Shown in pieces: positions 49,272 through 57,297 of a DNA stretch of 64,000 nucleotides (position 1 is its first letter; each line of letters begins with the position of its first letter). Position numbers and translations under genes: made by a program. The DNA lies in assembly GCA_038525585.1 (NCBI GenBank), contig JBCBHM010000015.1, positions 9,213 through 73,212 on the forward strand. The letters run 5' to 3'. Source of the stretch: Tateyamaria sp038525585 (GTDB taxonomy: Bacteria; Pseudomonadota; Alphaproteobacteria; Rhodobacterales; Rhodobacteraceae). The notes beneath the pieces are model-generated. The model made no database searches. It had not been told where the DNA came from and saw only the letters and a program-made list of their open reading frames with translations.

Positions 49272-52200
49272 ATGACGCAAGAGCCCGGATCGGAGAAGCC
49301 GATCACTGACGAGACTGAGAAGACCGAGACGTCTGAGCCTAACAAACACCCCTATGTCGTCGGCATCGCCGCGTCCGCCGGTGGCCTCGAGGCGGTGTCA
49401 CTGCTGGCGCAGAACCTGCCGTCCGACGTCGCCGCGACATATGTGATCGCGTTGCACATGTCGCCCACGCACAAAAGCGTGCTCTCCACCCTGATCTCGC
49501 GCGAGACCAAGCTGCCGGTCTACGAACTCACCGGAGAGAACGTGCCGGAGCCCGATGCCATCTATGTCACCCCGCCCAACACCGATGTCGTCTATGAGAC
49601 GGGCAAGTTGCGGCTGCGCAATCCGTCGGGCCATCCGGCCACCCCCAAGCCATCGGCGGACCGGCTGTTCAAGAGCCTCGCCGAAGTGTGTGGCGAGAAC
49701 TGCGTGGGCATCGTACTGTCGGGCACGGGCTCGGATGGCAGCTATGGTGCGCAATCGATCCGCGAGGCCGGTGGCATCACGATCGCGCAGGAACCCGGTA
49801 CCGCCAAATACGATGGCATGCCCACCTCGGCGATCGAAACGGGCTGCATCGACCTGACCCTGTCGCCCGAGCAGATCGGCACGCATCTGGAGAAAATCCT
49901 GGCCCGCCCCCGCAATTTCGACGGGTTGCGCGAGTTGATGGATACGCCCAGCCCGCTGGGCGATCTGTTCGGCATCCTGCTGGCCCGCACGCAGGTCGAT
50001 TTCCGCGACTACAAGGAAAACACCCTGAACCGGCGCGTCGCGCGCCGGATGACCGCGCTGGGGATCGACACCTATGACGCCTATGTCGACTATTGCCGCG
50101 CCAATGCGGACGAGGTCGACGCGCTGCACCGGGATCTGCTGATCTCGGTGACGCGGTTCTTCCGCGACCCCTATCAGTTCGAGCATCTGAAATCCGAGCT
50201 CAAGGAAACCTTCGACAACCGCCCCACCGGCCCCATCCGCATCTGGATCGTCGGATGCGCCACGGGTGAGGAAGCGTATTCCGTTGCGATCATCATCGCC
50301 GAGATCCTTGGCGGCATCAGCGCACTGGCCAAACGCAATGTGCAGATCTTTGCGACGGATATCGACCAGAACGCCATCGAGGTCGCGCGGCGCGGCGTCT
50401 ACCCGATCACGGCGGCGCAGGACATCCCGCCCGAGCTGCTGCCGGACTATTTCGTGGTGGGCGAGACGGATATCACCGTGCGCCCCGAATTGCGGGCCGT
50501 GACGCTGTTTTCGCACCACAACGTGTTTCAGGATCCGCCCTTTATCAATGTCGACCTGGTCAGCATCCGTAACCTTCTGATTTATTTCAACCTATCCTTG
50601 CAAGAGCGCGTTCTGAGTCGCCTTCACTACGCCCTCAGCTCCACCGGATTGCTGTTTTTGGGCACGTCAGAGACGGTGGGCGAAATGGCGGTGTTCTTTG
50701 AGGCGCGCCAGGGTGCGGACAAGGTGTTTGGCAAGCGGCGCGGCATCTCGGGTGAGCTGTCGATCGAACCGGGCACCGGGATGTTCCACCGCACCCGCCG
50801 CAGATCGGGCGGCGCAGGCAAGTCGGCGTCGGCCAACGATCCCAACGCGCAGGCCGACCTGTCGCTGGCGCGGGTCGTGGCGCCCAACGGGTTCATCACC
50901 ACACGGAACGGCACGATCATCGAGGTGCTGGGCGATCTCAGCCCGTTCATGGAGATCCGCGCGGGCATGTCCACCTCGCTCAACCTCAAGATGCTGATCG
51001 AGCCGCTGCGGTCCGAGGTCACCAGCCTGATCGCGGTGGCCATACGCAACGAAGAGCGGCGCGTGGGCCGCTGGCATACGGTGACCACGCAAGTGGGCAA
51101 CCGGGCGCAGCTGAGTGTCTTTCCGTTCCACAGCTACAAGGGCGGTGAGATGCACTGCCTCGTGGCGATCGACACCAAGTTCGAGGCGCAGGTGCAAACC
51201 AGCCTCGGCGACATCACCGACGAAGAGCAGCGCGCCTACATCGAACGGATGGAGATGGAGATCCGCTCGACCCAGGAAGCGCTGCAGCAGACCATCGAAG
51301 AGTTGCAGACGACCAACGAAGAGATGCAATCCGCCAACGAAGAGCTGCAATCCACCAACGAGGAGTTCCAGGCCACCAACGAGGAACTGGAAACCTCGAA
51401 CGAGGAGCTGCAATCGACGAACGAGGAATTGCTGACCGTCAACGAAGAGTTGCAGATCAGCTCGGCCGAGCGGCAGGCGCTCGCCTCCGAGCTGGAGGCG
51501 ACGCTTTCCTCGGCCCCCTACGCCATCGCATTGGCCGACCAGGCGCTGATGTTGCGCCGGATGAGCCAGGTGGCGCTCGAGTTCTTTGGCCTGGCCGAAC
51601 TGCCGCCGACCGGTGTGCATCTCAGCCAGTGCAGCCTGCCTGCGGGCTTCCCGGCGCTTGCGCCGCTGGCCAATACCGTGCTCCGGGTGCAGGAAACGCG
51701 GCGCGTGCCGATCCTGTCCGAAGGCAAGCATTACACGATGATGCTGTCGCCGGTGCATGACCACCACAAAAAGCTGATCGGGTTGTCGATCACCATCACG
51801 CAATACGACAACGAACCGCTCGCGCGCATCGTGTCCATGGTCAGCGAGCTGAGCCATGTGGCGCACTGGACCTACAACCTCGACAGCCGCGAGCTGTTCT
51901 GGTCGCCCGGCATGTACAAGCTGCACGGGCTCGAGCCCGCGGAACGCGCGCCCACCTGGGAACAAGCGCATGCCAGGATGCACCCCGAGGACCGCGAGGT
52001 GCACCTGTCGCAGATGGACGATCTGATCAATGAAGGCGGCACGCTGGATTACGAGGCGCGGGTCTTTGGCGAGGGCGGGCACATCTCGCAGGTGCGCGGG
52101 ATGATCACGCTGGTGCGGGATTCGCTCAACGAGCCGATCCAGATGATCGGCGTCGTCTGGGACGTGGCCACGCAACTGCGCAACGAAAACCACCGGCAAA

Positions 52201-52565
52201 GCATCGAGGCCTTGCAGGAGGATATGGGGATCGGCGTCTACTCCATCGACGTCGAGAACTATGATCCCAGCTGGAACAACGTGATGTACGACATCCTCGG
52301 CGACAGCGACAATTCGGCCACCCCGTCGGTCGAGCATATGTTGCGGCGCATCTCTGATGCCGACCGCCCCCGGATCCAGGAACTGATCCAGACGACGCTG
52401 GAACACGGCAAGGCCTTTGTCACCACGACCGAGATCACGCGCCGCGATGGCAGCAGCATAAGGTGCGAGTGCCGCGGCCAGGCGCGGTTTGGCTCCAACG
52501 GCAAGGTCAGCCATGTCTTTGGCAGTTTGCGCGTTCTGGACGGTGCGAAGGCCAGTGTTGCCTGA
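49272..52565 (+). CDS. CheB-CheR-PAS hybrid signalling protein
   Basis: The 1,097-residue protein has in order: a CheB methylesterase domain (about 28-205; catalytic Ser35 in GIAASAGGLEAV, His in ALHMSPTHKSV, Asp in GTGSDGSYGAQS), a CheR methyltransferase domain (about 215-485; WIVGCATGEEAYSVAI, FATDIDQNAIEVARRGVY, SIRNLLIYFNLSLQERVL), a glutamine- and glutamate-rich coiled coil (about 650-745, NEELQSTNEEFQATNEE repeats), and three PAS-like regions (about 750-1095). There is no N-terminal receiver, so methylesterase activity is not controlled in the usual CheB way. Such fusions often act away from classical chemotaxis. It starts 15 bases after the receiver. Confidence 0.94.
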   Translation: MTQEPGSEKPITDETEKTETSEPNKHPYVVGIAASAGGLEAVSLLAQNLPSDVAATYVIALHMSPTHKSVLSTLISRETKLPVYELTGENVPEPDAIYVTPPNTDVVYETGKLRLRNPSGHPATPKPSADRLFKSLAEVCGENCVGIVLSGTGSDGSYGAQSIREAGGITIAQEPGTAKYDGMPTSAIETGCIDLTLSPEQIGTHLEKILARPRNFDGLRELMDTPSPLGDLFGILLARTQVDFRDYKENTLNRRVARRMTALGIDTYDAYVDYCRANADEVDALHRDLLISVTRFFRDPYQFEHLKSELKETFDNRPTGPIRIWIVGCATGEEAYSVAIIIAEILGGISALAKRNVQIFATDIDQNAIEVARRGVYPITAAQDIPPELLPDYFVVGETDITVRPELRAVTLFSHHNVFQDPPFINVDLVSIRNLLIYFNLSLQERVLSRLHYALSSTGLLFLGTSETVGEMAVFFEARQGADKVFGKRRGISGELSIEPGTGMFHRTRRRSGGAGKSASANDPNAQADLSLARVVAPNGFITTRNGTIIEVLGDLSPFMEIRAGMSTSLNLKMLIEPLRSEVTSLIAVAIRNEERRVGRWHTVTTQVGNRAQLSVFPFHSYKGGEMHCLVAIDTKFEAQVQTSLGDITDEEQRAYIERMEMEIRSTQEALQQTIEELQTTNEEMQSANEELQSTNEEFQATNEELETSNEELQSTNEELLTVNEELQISSAERQALASELEATLSSAPYAIALADQALMLRRMSQVALEFFGLAELPPTGVHLSQCSLPAGFPALAPLANTVLRVQETRRVPILSEGKHYTMMLSPVHDHHKKLIGLSITITQYDNEPLARIVSMVSELSHVAHWTYNLDSRELFWSPGMYKLHGLEPAERAPTWEQAHARMHPEDREVHLSQMDDLINEGGTLDYEARVFGEGGHISQVRGMITLVRDSLNEPIQMIGVVWDVATQLRNENHRQSIEALQEDMGIGVYSIDVENYDPSWNNVMYDILGDSDNSATPSVEHMLRRISDADRPRIQELIQTTLEHGKAFVTTTEITRRDGSSIRCECRGQARFGSNGKVSHVFGSLRVLDGAKASVA

Positions 52566-53751
52566 GGCGTCCACGCCCGACGCCGGGTCGGCCAGTCGCG
52601 CGACTGGCGACCCCGTCCAGTATGAGGCGAAACTGGCGCGGGCGGCCTTTGTCGCAATGCCCATCGCCGCGTTCTTGCTGCATGCGGATGGCCGGATCGT
52701 CCTGCATACCCGGCGCGCGGGCCGGGTCTATCATCACACCGCCGTTCAGCCGGGCACGGGCCTTGAGGGGATCGATTTTTCCGAGCTCACGCACCTTGAC
52801 ACCGACGGGCTGCGCCAGGTCCTGCGCGCATCCGTGTCCTCCGGTCAGGTGACGCTGCCGATGAATGACGCCCATCGCGGCGGCAAGGCCAAGGATGTCG
52901 CCTTTCACCTGTCGCTGATGCGGATCGAGGGGGTGCGCGACCAGCTGTTCATGCTGTCGCAAGACCACCTGCGGGCCAGCGCCACCGCGCTGCAGAACGC
53001 CAACCTGATGCGCGCGCAGGAAAGCGATCGGGGGCTGCATCTGCAGGCGCATATCAACACGCTGCAAAGCTCTGTCTTGTCGATGGAGACCTTTGCCAAT
53101 GCCGCCAGCCATGACCTCAAGACACCGATCAATGCGCTCAGTGGCCTGCTCGATCTCTTTCGCGGCACGTTCGGGCCCAACTTGCCCGCCGAGGCGCAGC
53201 CCTATCTCGACCACATGCAGAACGCCGTGGCGCGGATGGATGTGTTGACCAGCAAGCTGCTGGCGCATGCGCAATCGTCGACCGCGCCGATGGAGCTGCA
53301 CAAAGTGTCGCTCGCCGACACGATCCGCTCTGTGATCGACCAGCTTGAGCCCGACCTGCGGGCCACAGCGCAGGAGATTGCGGTGAACGGCCCGGATTTC
53401 GATGTGATGGCAGAGCCGACGATGCTGCAGATCCTCCTGGGCAACGTCATCGGCAATGCGCTGAAGCACAGGCAGGCCGATCACCCCCTGCACGTCACCC
53501 TGCAGATCCGTGAGGACGGACCCGGCGCGCTGCTGACCATCGCGGATACCGGCACGGGGTTCGATCCCAGCCAGGCCGAAACGATCTTTGAGCCCTTCGT
53601 GCGGCTCAAGCCCGACATCCAAGGCTCGGGCATGGGCCTTGCGACCTGCGCGGAGATTTGTCAGCGGCACAAATGGGACATTGCCGCCACCTCTGACGGG
53701 CAATCCGGCGCGACCTTTACGATCCGGTTTCCTGCGGTCCTGCGGCTTTAG
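52555..53751 (+). CDS. Soluble PAS-like histidine kinase
   Basis: The roughly 398-residue protein has no membrane helix. A PAS-like part (FVAMPIAAFLLHADGRIVLH) is followed by a coiled coil, a HisKA domain with ASHDLKTPINALSGLLDLF (His186) and an ATPase domain (NVIGNALKHRQADHPLHVT, DTGTGFDPSQAETIFEPF, GSGMGLATCAEICQRH). I start at GTG 52555, 11 bases before the CheB-CheR stop; TTG 52558 with GAAGG six bases upstream is nearly as good. It is coupled to the preceding gene and probably receives input from it. Confidence 0.88.
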   Translation: MLPEASTPDAGSASRATGDPVQYEAKLARAAFVAMPIAAFLLHADGRIVLHTRRAGRVYHHTAVQPGTGLEGIDFSELTHLDTDGLRQVLRASVSSGQVTLPMNDAHRGGKAKDVAFHLSLMRIEGVRDQLFMLSQDHLRASATALQNANLMRAQESDRGLHLQAHINTLQSSVLSMETFANAASHDLKTPINALSGLLDLFRGTFGPNLPAEAQPYLDHMQNAVARMDVLTSKLLAHAQSSTAPMELHKVSLADTIRSVIDQLEPDLRATAQEIAVNGPDFDVMAEPTMLQILLGNVIGNALKHRQADHPLHVTLQIREDGPGALLTIADTGTGFDPSQAETIFEPFVRLKPDIQGSGMGLATCAEICQRHKWDIAATSDGQSGATFTIRFPAVLRL

Positions 53752-53865
53752 AAACAGGCAACCATGGTAAACAAATAGAAACCAAGGCGCACGAGGCATC
53801 GCATTTGTTAGGCATAATTTAACACCTCGCGCGTATTGCTCCCGGCACGTGATACGAGGTGATGA

Positions 53866-54255
53866 ATGGCGCTGGTATTGATACTTGAGGACGACGCGGG
53901 TTTGCGGTTCGCCTTTACCGAAGCGCTGGAAAATGTGGGGCATACGGTGCTCACGGCGGCGGATCCGGAAGCGGCCATTGCACAGCTCAAGCGTCAGGTG
54001 CCCGATGTCCTCCTGCTGGATCTCATGATCGGTGGCAGCTATTCGACCGATGTGGCCAACTACGCCGCCTTTGCGACGCCGGAGGCCAATGTGATTTATG
54101 TCACGGGCAGCCGGTTGTTTCCCAAGGGTGAGCTGTTCGACATGTGCCACAACGCACGCCTTATCCTGCGCAAGCCGGTGGATCTGCGCGAACTCACCGA
54201 TATGGTGTCGCACATCTGCCCCGGAACCCCCACGGAAAAGCAGGCGCATGTCTGA
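53866..54255 (+). CDS. Second single-domain receiver
   Basis: The 129-residue protein is again only a receiver: LVLILEDDAGLRFAFTEALE, Asp52 in DVLLLDLMIGG, Thr in VIYVTGSRLF and Lys in LILRKPVDLRELTDMV. The loop after Asp52 (GGSYSTDVANYA) is unusual. It is separated from the second kinase by 114 bases, so it may have its own promoter, but the order suggests it is the last element of the same pathway. Confidence 0.93.
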   Translation: MALVLILEDDAGLRFAFTEALENVGHTVLTAADPEAAIAQLKRQVPDVLLLDLMIGGSYSTDVANYAAFATPEANVIYVTGSRLFPKGELFDMCHNARLILRKPVDLRELTDMVSHICPGTPTEKQAHV

Positions 54256-54400
54256 GCCAGCGTCCTGACGCATCTCGTTTGCGGGGTGCGGGTGAAGCCC
54301 GGAAGCAAAGACGTTCGGCAGGTGACAGCGGTGCAGGTGACAGGCGCAACCCGGAGCCAAACCGGCCTAAAGGCGTCAAAGGCGGTAGGCCAACATAAAG

Positions 54401-54485
54401 TGGTGCGGGCGGGGAGACTCGAACTCCCACACCTTGCGGCGCCAGAACCTAAATCTGGTGCGTCTACCAATTCCGCCACGCCCGC
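54401..54485 (-). tRNA. tRNA-Leu (anticodon UAG)
   Basis: The minus strand folds as a leucine tRNA of 85 bases including an encoded CCA (54403-54401). The acceptor stem GCGGGCG (54485-54479) pairs with CGCCCGC (54411-54405), and the discriminator is A (54404). The anticodon stem CCAGA/TCTGG encloses TTTAGGT, giving anticodon TAG. The long variable arm CGCCGCAAGGTGT and T-arm GGGAGTTCGAGTCTCCC are present. Confidence 0.97.
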
Positions 54486-54623
54486 GCACCTGACCGTCTA
54501 GCAAGTCCCGCGCGGGGTGGCGAGACCCATTTGGACCGCAGGTGGATAGAATTTGCAGGACATTAAAGGAAAGTTCAGCTATCCTGACGTTACCTGAGGC
54601 AGGTACATCAAGAGAGAAACGCC

Positions 54624-55130
54624 ATGAAACCGAAAACGGTCGGGCGTGCATCGGGCGGGTACATCCCGCAACATCGCACGTGTATTTCCCACGTTGGCCT
54701 TGTGGCCGGCACCATCGTCCTGACCAGCGATGGTGAGATCCCTGTGGAATTCCTGTCGCCCGGCGACAGGATCATCACCCGCAACGCCGGTATGGTCGCG
54801 CTGCGCGCGGTCGAGACCGAAAAGGTCAAGACCGACGCGGTGCGCATCAATGCGGGTGCGTTGGGCCATATTCGTCCGCCCCACACCGTGATGCTGCCCG
54901 CAGCGCAGACGGTTCTGGTGCGCGACTGGCGCGCCAAGGCGCTTGGCGGGGCATCGCAGGCGGTATTGCCCGCCGGGTGTCTGGTGGATGATGAAAATAT
55001 CACCTCGCTGGGCGCGCGCCAGATGGTGCTGGTCAAGCTGGGGTTTGACGCACCACACGTGATCTACGCCGACGGGTTGGAGCTGTCCGTGCCCGCCATG
55101 ATCGCCGAAGAGGCCGTGGTCGCGGCCTAA
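54624..55130 (+). CDS. Stand-alone Hint-domain protein lacking the nucleophile
   Basis: The 168-residue protein has a Hint (hedgehog/intein) domain like those seen in Rhodobacterales: GTIVLTSDGEIPVEFLSPGD, RIITRNAGMVALRAVE and IYADGLELSVPAM. In self-splicing members the domain begins with CFTPGT; here the corresponding residues are GLVAGT, so the nucleophilic Cys is replaced by Gly25. A Cys at position 20 is not in register. The domain is therefore probably inactive in cleavage and may act in binding. It is separate from larger fusion proteins and follows the tRNA on the opposite strand. Confidence 0.85.
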   Translation: MKPKTVGRASGGYIPQHRTCISHVGLVAGTIVLTSDGEIPVEFLSPGDRIITRNAGMVALRAVETEKVKTDAVRINAGALGHIRPPHTVMLPAAQTVLVRDWRAKALGGASQAVLPAGCLVDDENITSLGARQMVLVKLGFDAPHVIYADGLELSVPAMIAEEAVVAA

Positions 55131-56011
55131 GCGCCCAAATCGCCAAGGACGCGCGGCACCATCTCGGACAGATCCTCCGCGATCAGCCCGGGCCCGAAGG
55201 CGCGCGCACATTCCACGTGCAGCCATGCCGCCGCCTGGCCCGCGGCCATCGGCACCAAGCCGCGGGCCATCAGCCCCGTGATGAAACCCGCCAGCACATC
55301 CCCCGCCCCGGCGGTGGCAAGCCAGGGCGCGGCGCGGTCGTTTTCGGCCGCGTGGATCGCGCACTGGCCATCGGGATGCGCGATGACCGTGTCCGGCCCT
55401 TTGAGGAGGACAACAGCGCCGCAACGGCTGGCCGCCTCGCGCGTGGCGGCGACTTTGGCGTCTCCATCAAGGTCATCCGCCAGATCTGGAAACAGCCGCG
55501 CAAACTCGCCTGCATGCGGGGTGAGAACGCAGCGATCGTGCAACATGGCAAACAGGTCGCCTGGTGCATCGGCAAAGCTGCTCAGCGCATCAGCGTCGAG
55601 GCAGACGGATACCTGCCGCTCCGGACCGAGCGCCACGGGCACCAGCGCGCGTGCACGGTCGAGCCCCAGACCGGGGCCGAGACAGAGCGCGTTGAGACGC
55701 GGATCCTGCAGCACGGCGGCCAAGCCATCCGCATCCGCGATCCGGGTCAGCATCAGCGCCGTGATCTGCGCCGCCACCTCCATCTGCGCCGCCGGTGGCA
55801 CGCCCAGTGTCACAAGGCCCGCACCCATCCGCAGGGCACCACGGGCGGCGAGGCGGGCGGCACCGGTGCGCCCGGCGCCCCCCGTGAGCACAAGGGCGTG
55901 GCCGTGGTCGAACTTGTGGCCCTGCCCCTTGGCGAGGTCGGGCAGCGTGTCGCGGGTGATATGGGTCGGGTCAGAGATTCTATGCCTCCGGCGGGGATTT
56001 TTTGGGGACAA
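55127..56011 (-). CDS. nnrD: ADP-dependent NAD(P)H-hydrate dehydratase
   Basis: The 294-residue protein is the ribokinase-like dehydratase that repairs hydrated NAD(P)H. Motifs are HALVLTGGAGRTGAARLAAR, LCLGPGLGLDRARALV, DADALSSFAD, VLTPHAGEFARLFP and WLATAGAGDVLAGFITG. In many proteobacteria it is fused to the epimerase. Here it begins (TTG 56011) in a frame one base away from the epimerase, overlapping it by 32 bases around an A6 run. The two could be one gene broken by a single-base slip or a natural pair with translational coupling. Confidence 0.9.
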   Translation of the reverse strand: MSPKNPRRRHRISDPTHITRDTLPDLAKGQGHKFDHGHALVLTGGAGRTGAARLAARGALRMGAGLVTLGVPPAAQMEVAAQITALMLTRIADADGLAAVLQDPRLNALCLGPGLGLDRARALVPVALGPERQVSVCLDADALSSFADAPGDLFAMLHDRCVLTPHAGEFARLFPDLADDLDGDAKVAATREAASRCGAVVLLKGPDTVIAHPDGQCAIHAAENDRAAPWLATAGAGDVLAGFITGLMARGLVPMAAGQAAAWLHVECARAFGPGLIAEDLSEMVPRVLGDLGA

Positions 56012-56753
56012 AGACGGGCAAGCCGATATCCTTGACGACGACCGTGATGCCTTGGGTTTGCAGCGTCTGGTGCACCGGTTTCGGGGCGTGGAACGTCACG
56101 ACGAGGTCGGGGATGATGGCGGGGAACGGATCCTGGGTGGGTGCGTCGGACCAGATGATCTCACCGCTGTCGGTGTCGAACCCGCTGGGCACATCGATGG
56201 CCACGATGCGCCGGTTGTTCAGGTCGGGGAAGGTCGATAGGTAATCCATGTGCCGCATGATCGCCGACAGGCCGGTGATGGGTCGCGTCAGACCGATGCC
56301 AAAGAGGGCGTCGATCACGACAAAGGGGGGCTTGTCCTGGCCGCATGGGTCATCGCGCAGGTGGCTGGCGGAGAGGCCGAACGCCTCTTGTCCAGCCTCT
56401 GTCGCGGAGGGAAAGCCGAGCGGCTCGACGTCATGTTGGGCGGCGTATCGTTGGTAGTTTGTCCGGGCATCCTGCGGCAGCTTGTCCGGCTGGCCGTAGA
56501 AGAACGCCTCAACGGCCCAATCCCGCTCTGCCAGCAGGCGCGCCACCACAAAGCCGTCCCCGCCATTGTTGCCGGGCCCGCACAGCACCACGGCGCGGTG
56601 CGCGCCCTTGGCCAGTTCCGGCCACTGCGCGAGGATCGCCTCGACGACGCCGACCCCTGCCCGTTCCATCAGCTCCAGCCCCGTCACGGCGCCGGAGGCC
56701 ATGGCCGCCTGTTCCAGGGCGCGCATCTGTGCGGCGGTCAGCTGGGCAAACAT
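55980..56753 (-). CDS. nnrE: NAD(P)H-hydrate epimerase
   Basis: The 257-residue protein is the epimerase half of the NAD(P)HX repair system: LTAAQMRALEQAAMASG and LELMERAGVGVVEAI at the start, VVLCGPGNNGGDGFVVARLL, VVIDALFGIGLTRPI, AIDVPSGFDTDSGE and DLVVTFHAPKPVH. It ends VPKKSPPEA after a shift at AAAAAA (55998-56003). I use ATG 56753, the conserved start; GTG 56783 has no ribosome site. Next to it on the other side is glnB, divergently transcribed. Confidence 0.9.
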   Translation of the reverse strand: MFAQLTAAQMRALEQAAMASGAVTGLELMERAGVGVVEAILAQWPELAKGAHRAVVLCGPGNNGGDGFVVARLLAERDWAVEAFFYGQPDKLPQDARTNYQRYAAQHDVEPLGFPSATEAGQEAFGLSASHLRDDPCGQDKPPFVVIDALFGIGLTRPITGLSAIMRHMDYLSTFPDLNNRRIVAIDVPSGFDTDSGEIIWSDAPTQDPFPAIIPDLVVTFHAPKPVHQTLQTQGITVVVKDIGLPVFVPKKSPPEA

Positions 56754-56778
56754 GGCGATCCGGCTCGAATTTTCAATT

Positions 56779-56804
56779 TGCACATAATTTAGGCCCTCTG
56801 CACA
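56779..56804. promoter_or_regulatory. TGCACA direct repeats in the nnrE-glnB divergent region
   Basis: TGCACA occurs at 56779-56784 and 56799-56804, 20 bases apart (two helical turns), and TGGTGCA lies at 56875-56881. Such half-sites resemble NtrC recognition (TGCACC-type). No sigma-54 box is seen. Low confidence. Confidence 0.3.
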
Positions 56805-56925
56805 ATTTATCGACGCACTCTTTCAAATCCCCGGGCTGTGACCGGAAACTCCGCCCCGCGCAATGGACGCCCTTTGGTGCAAATGTTCCACCCCTAACCC
56901 AAGACATGCCACAGGGAGGCGCCCC

Positions 56926-57264
56926 ATGAAGAAGATCGAAGCCATCATCAAGCCCTTCAAGCTTGATGAAGTCAAAGAGGCCTTGCAAGAGGTCGGCGTT
57001 CAGGGGCTGTCGGTGATCGAAGTCAAGGGGTTTGGCCGTCAGAAGGGCCATACGGAGCTATATCGGGGTGCGGAATATGTCGTGGATTTCCTGCCCAAGG
57101 TGAAGGTCGAAGTGATCCTTGACGACGATCAGGTGGACGGGGCGATCCAGGCCATCGTGGATGCTGCCAAGACCGAAAAGATCGGTGACGGCAAAATCTT
57201 TGTATCTTCGGTTGAACAAACCATCCGCATCCGCACCGGCGAGACCGGATCGGACGCGCTTTAA
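56926..57264 (+). CDS. glnB: PII nitrogen regulatory protein
   Basis: The 112-residue protein is PII, the sensor of 2-oxoglutarate, ATP and nitrogen state, which controls glutamine synthetase adenylylation. KKIEAIIKPFKLDEVKEAL at the start, the T-loop with the uridylylated Tyr in TELYRGAEYVVDFL, and VDAAKTEKIGDGKIFVSSVE are diagnostic. I start at ATG 56926, where the family begins, preceded by AGGGAGG. It lies 33 bases before glnA, the standard proteobacterial operon. Confidence 0.97.
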   Translation: MKKIEAIIKPFKLDEVKEALQEVGVQGLSVIEVKGFGRQKGHTELYRGAEYVVDFLPKVKVEVILDDDQVDGAIQAIVDAAKTEKIGDGKIFVSSVEQTIRIRTGETGSDAL

Positions 57265-57297
57265 CACCATAACTCACTCAGGAAGGAAATTCGGGAC

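Noticed and set aside
51260..51450. Possible minisatellite in DNA
   Set aside because: The repetition follows from the NEELQ-type coiled-coil coding in the CheB-CheR protein and stays in frame; kept only as a low-interest note.
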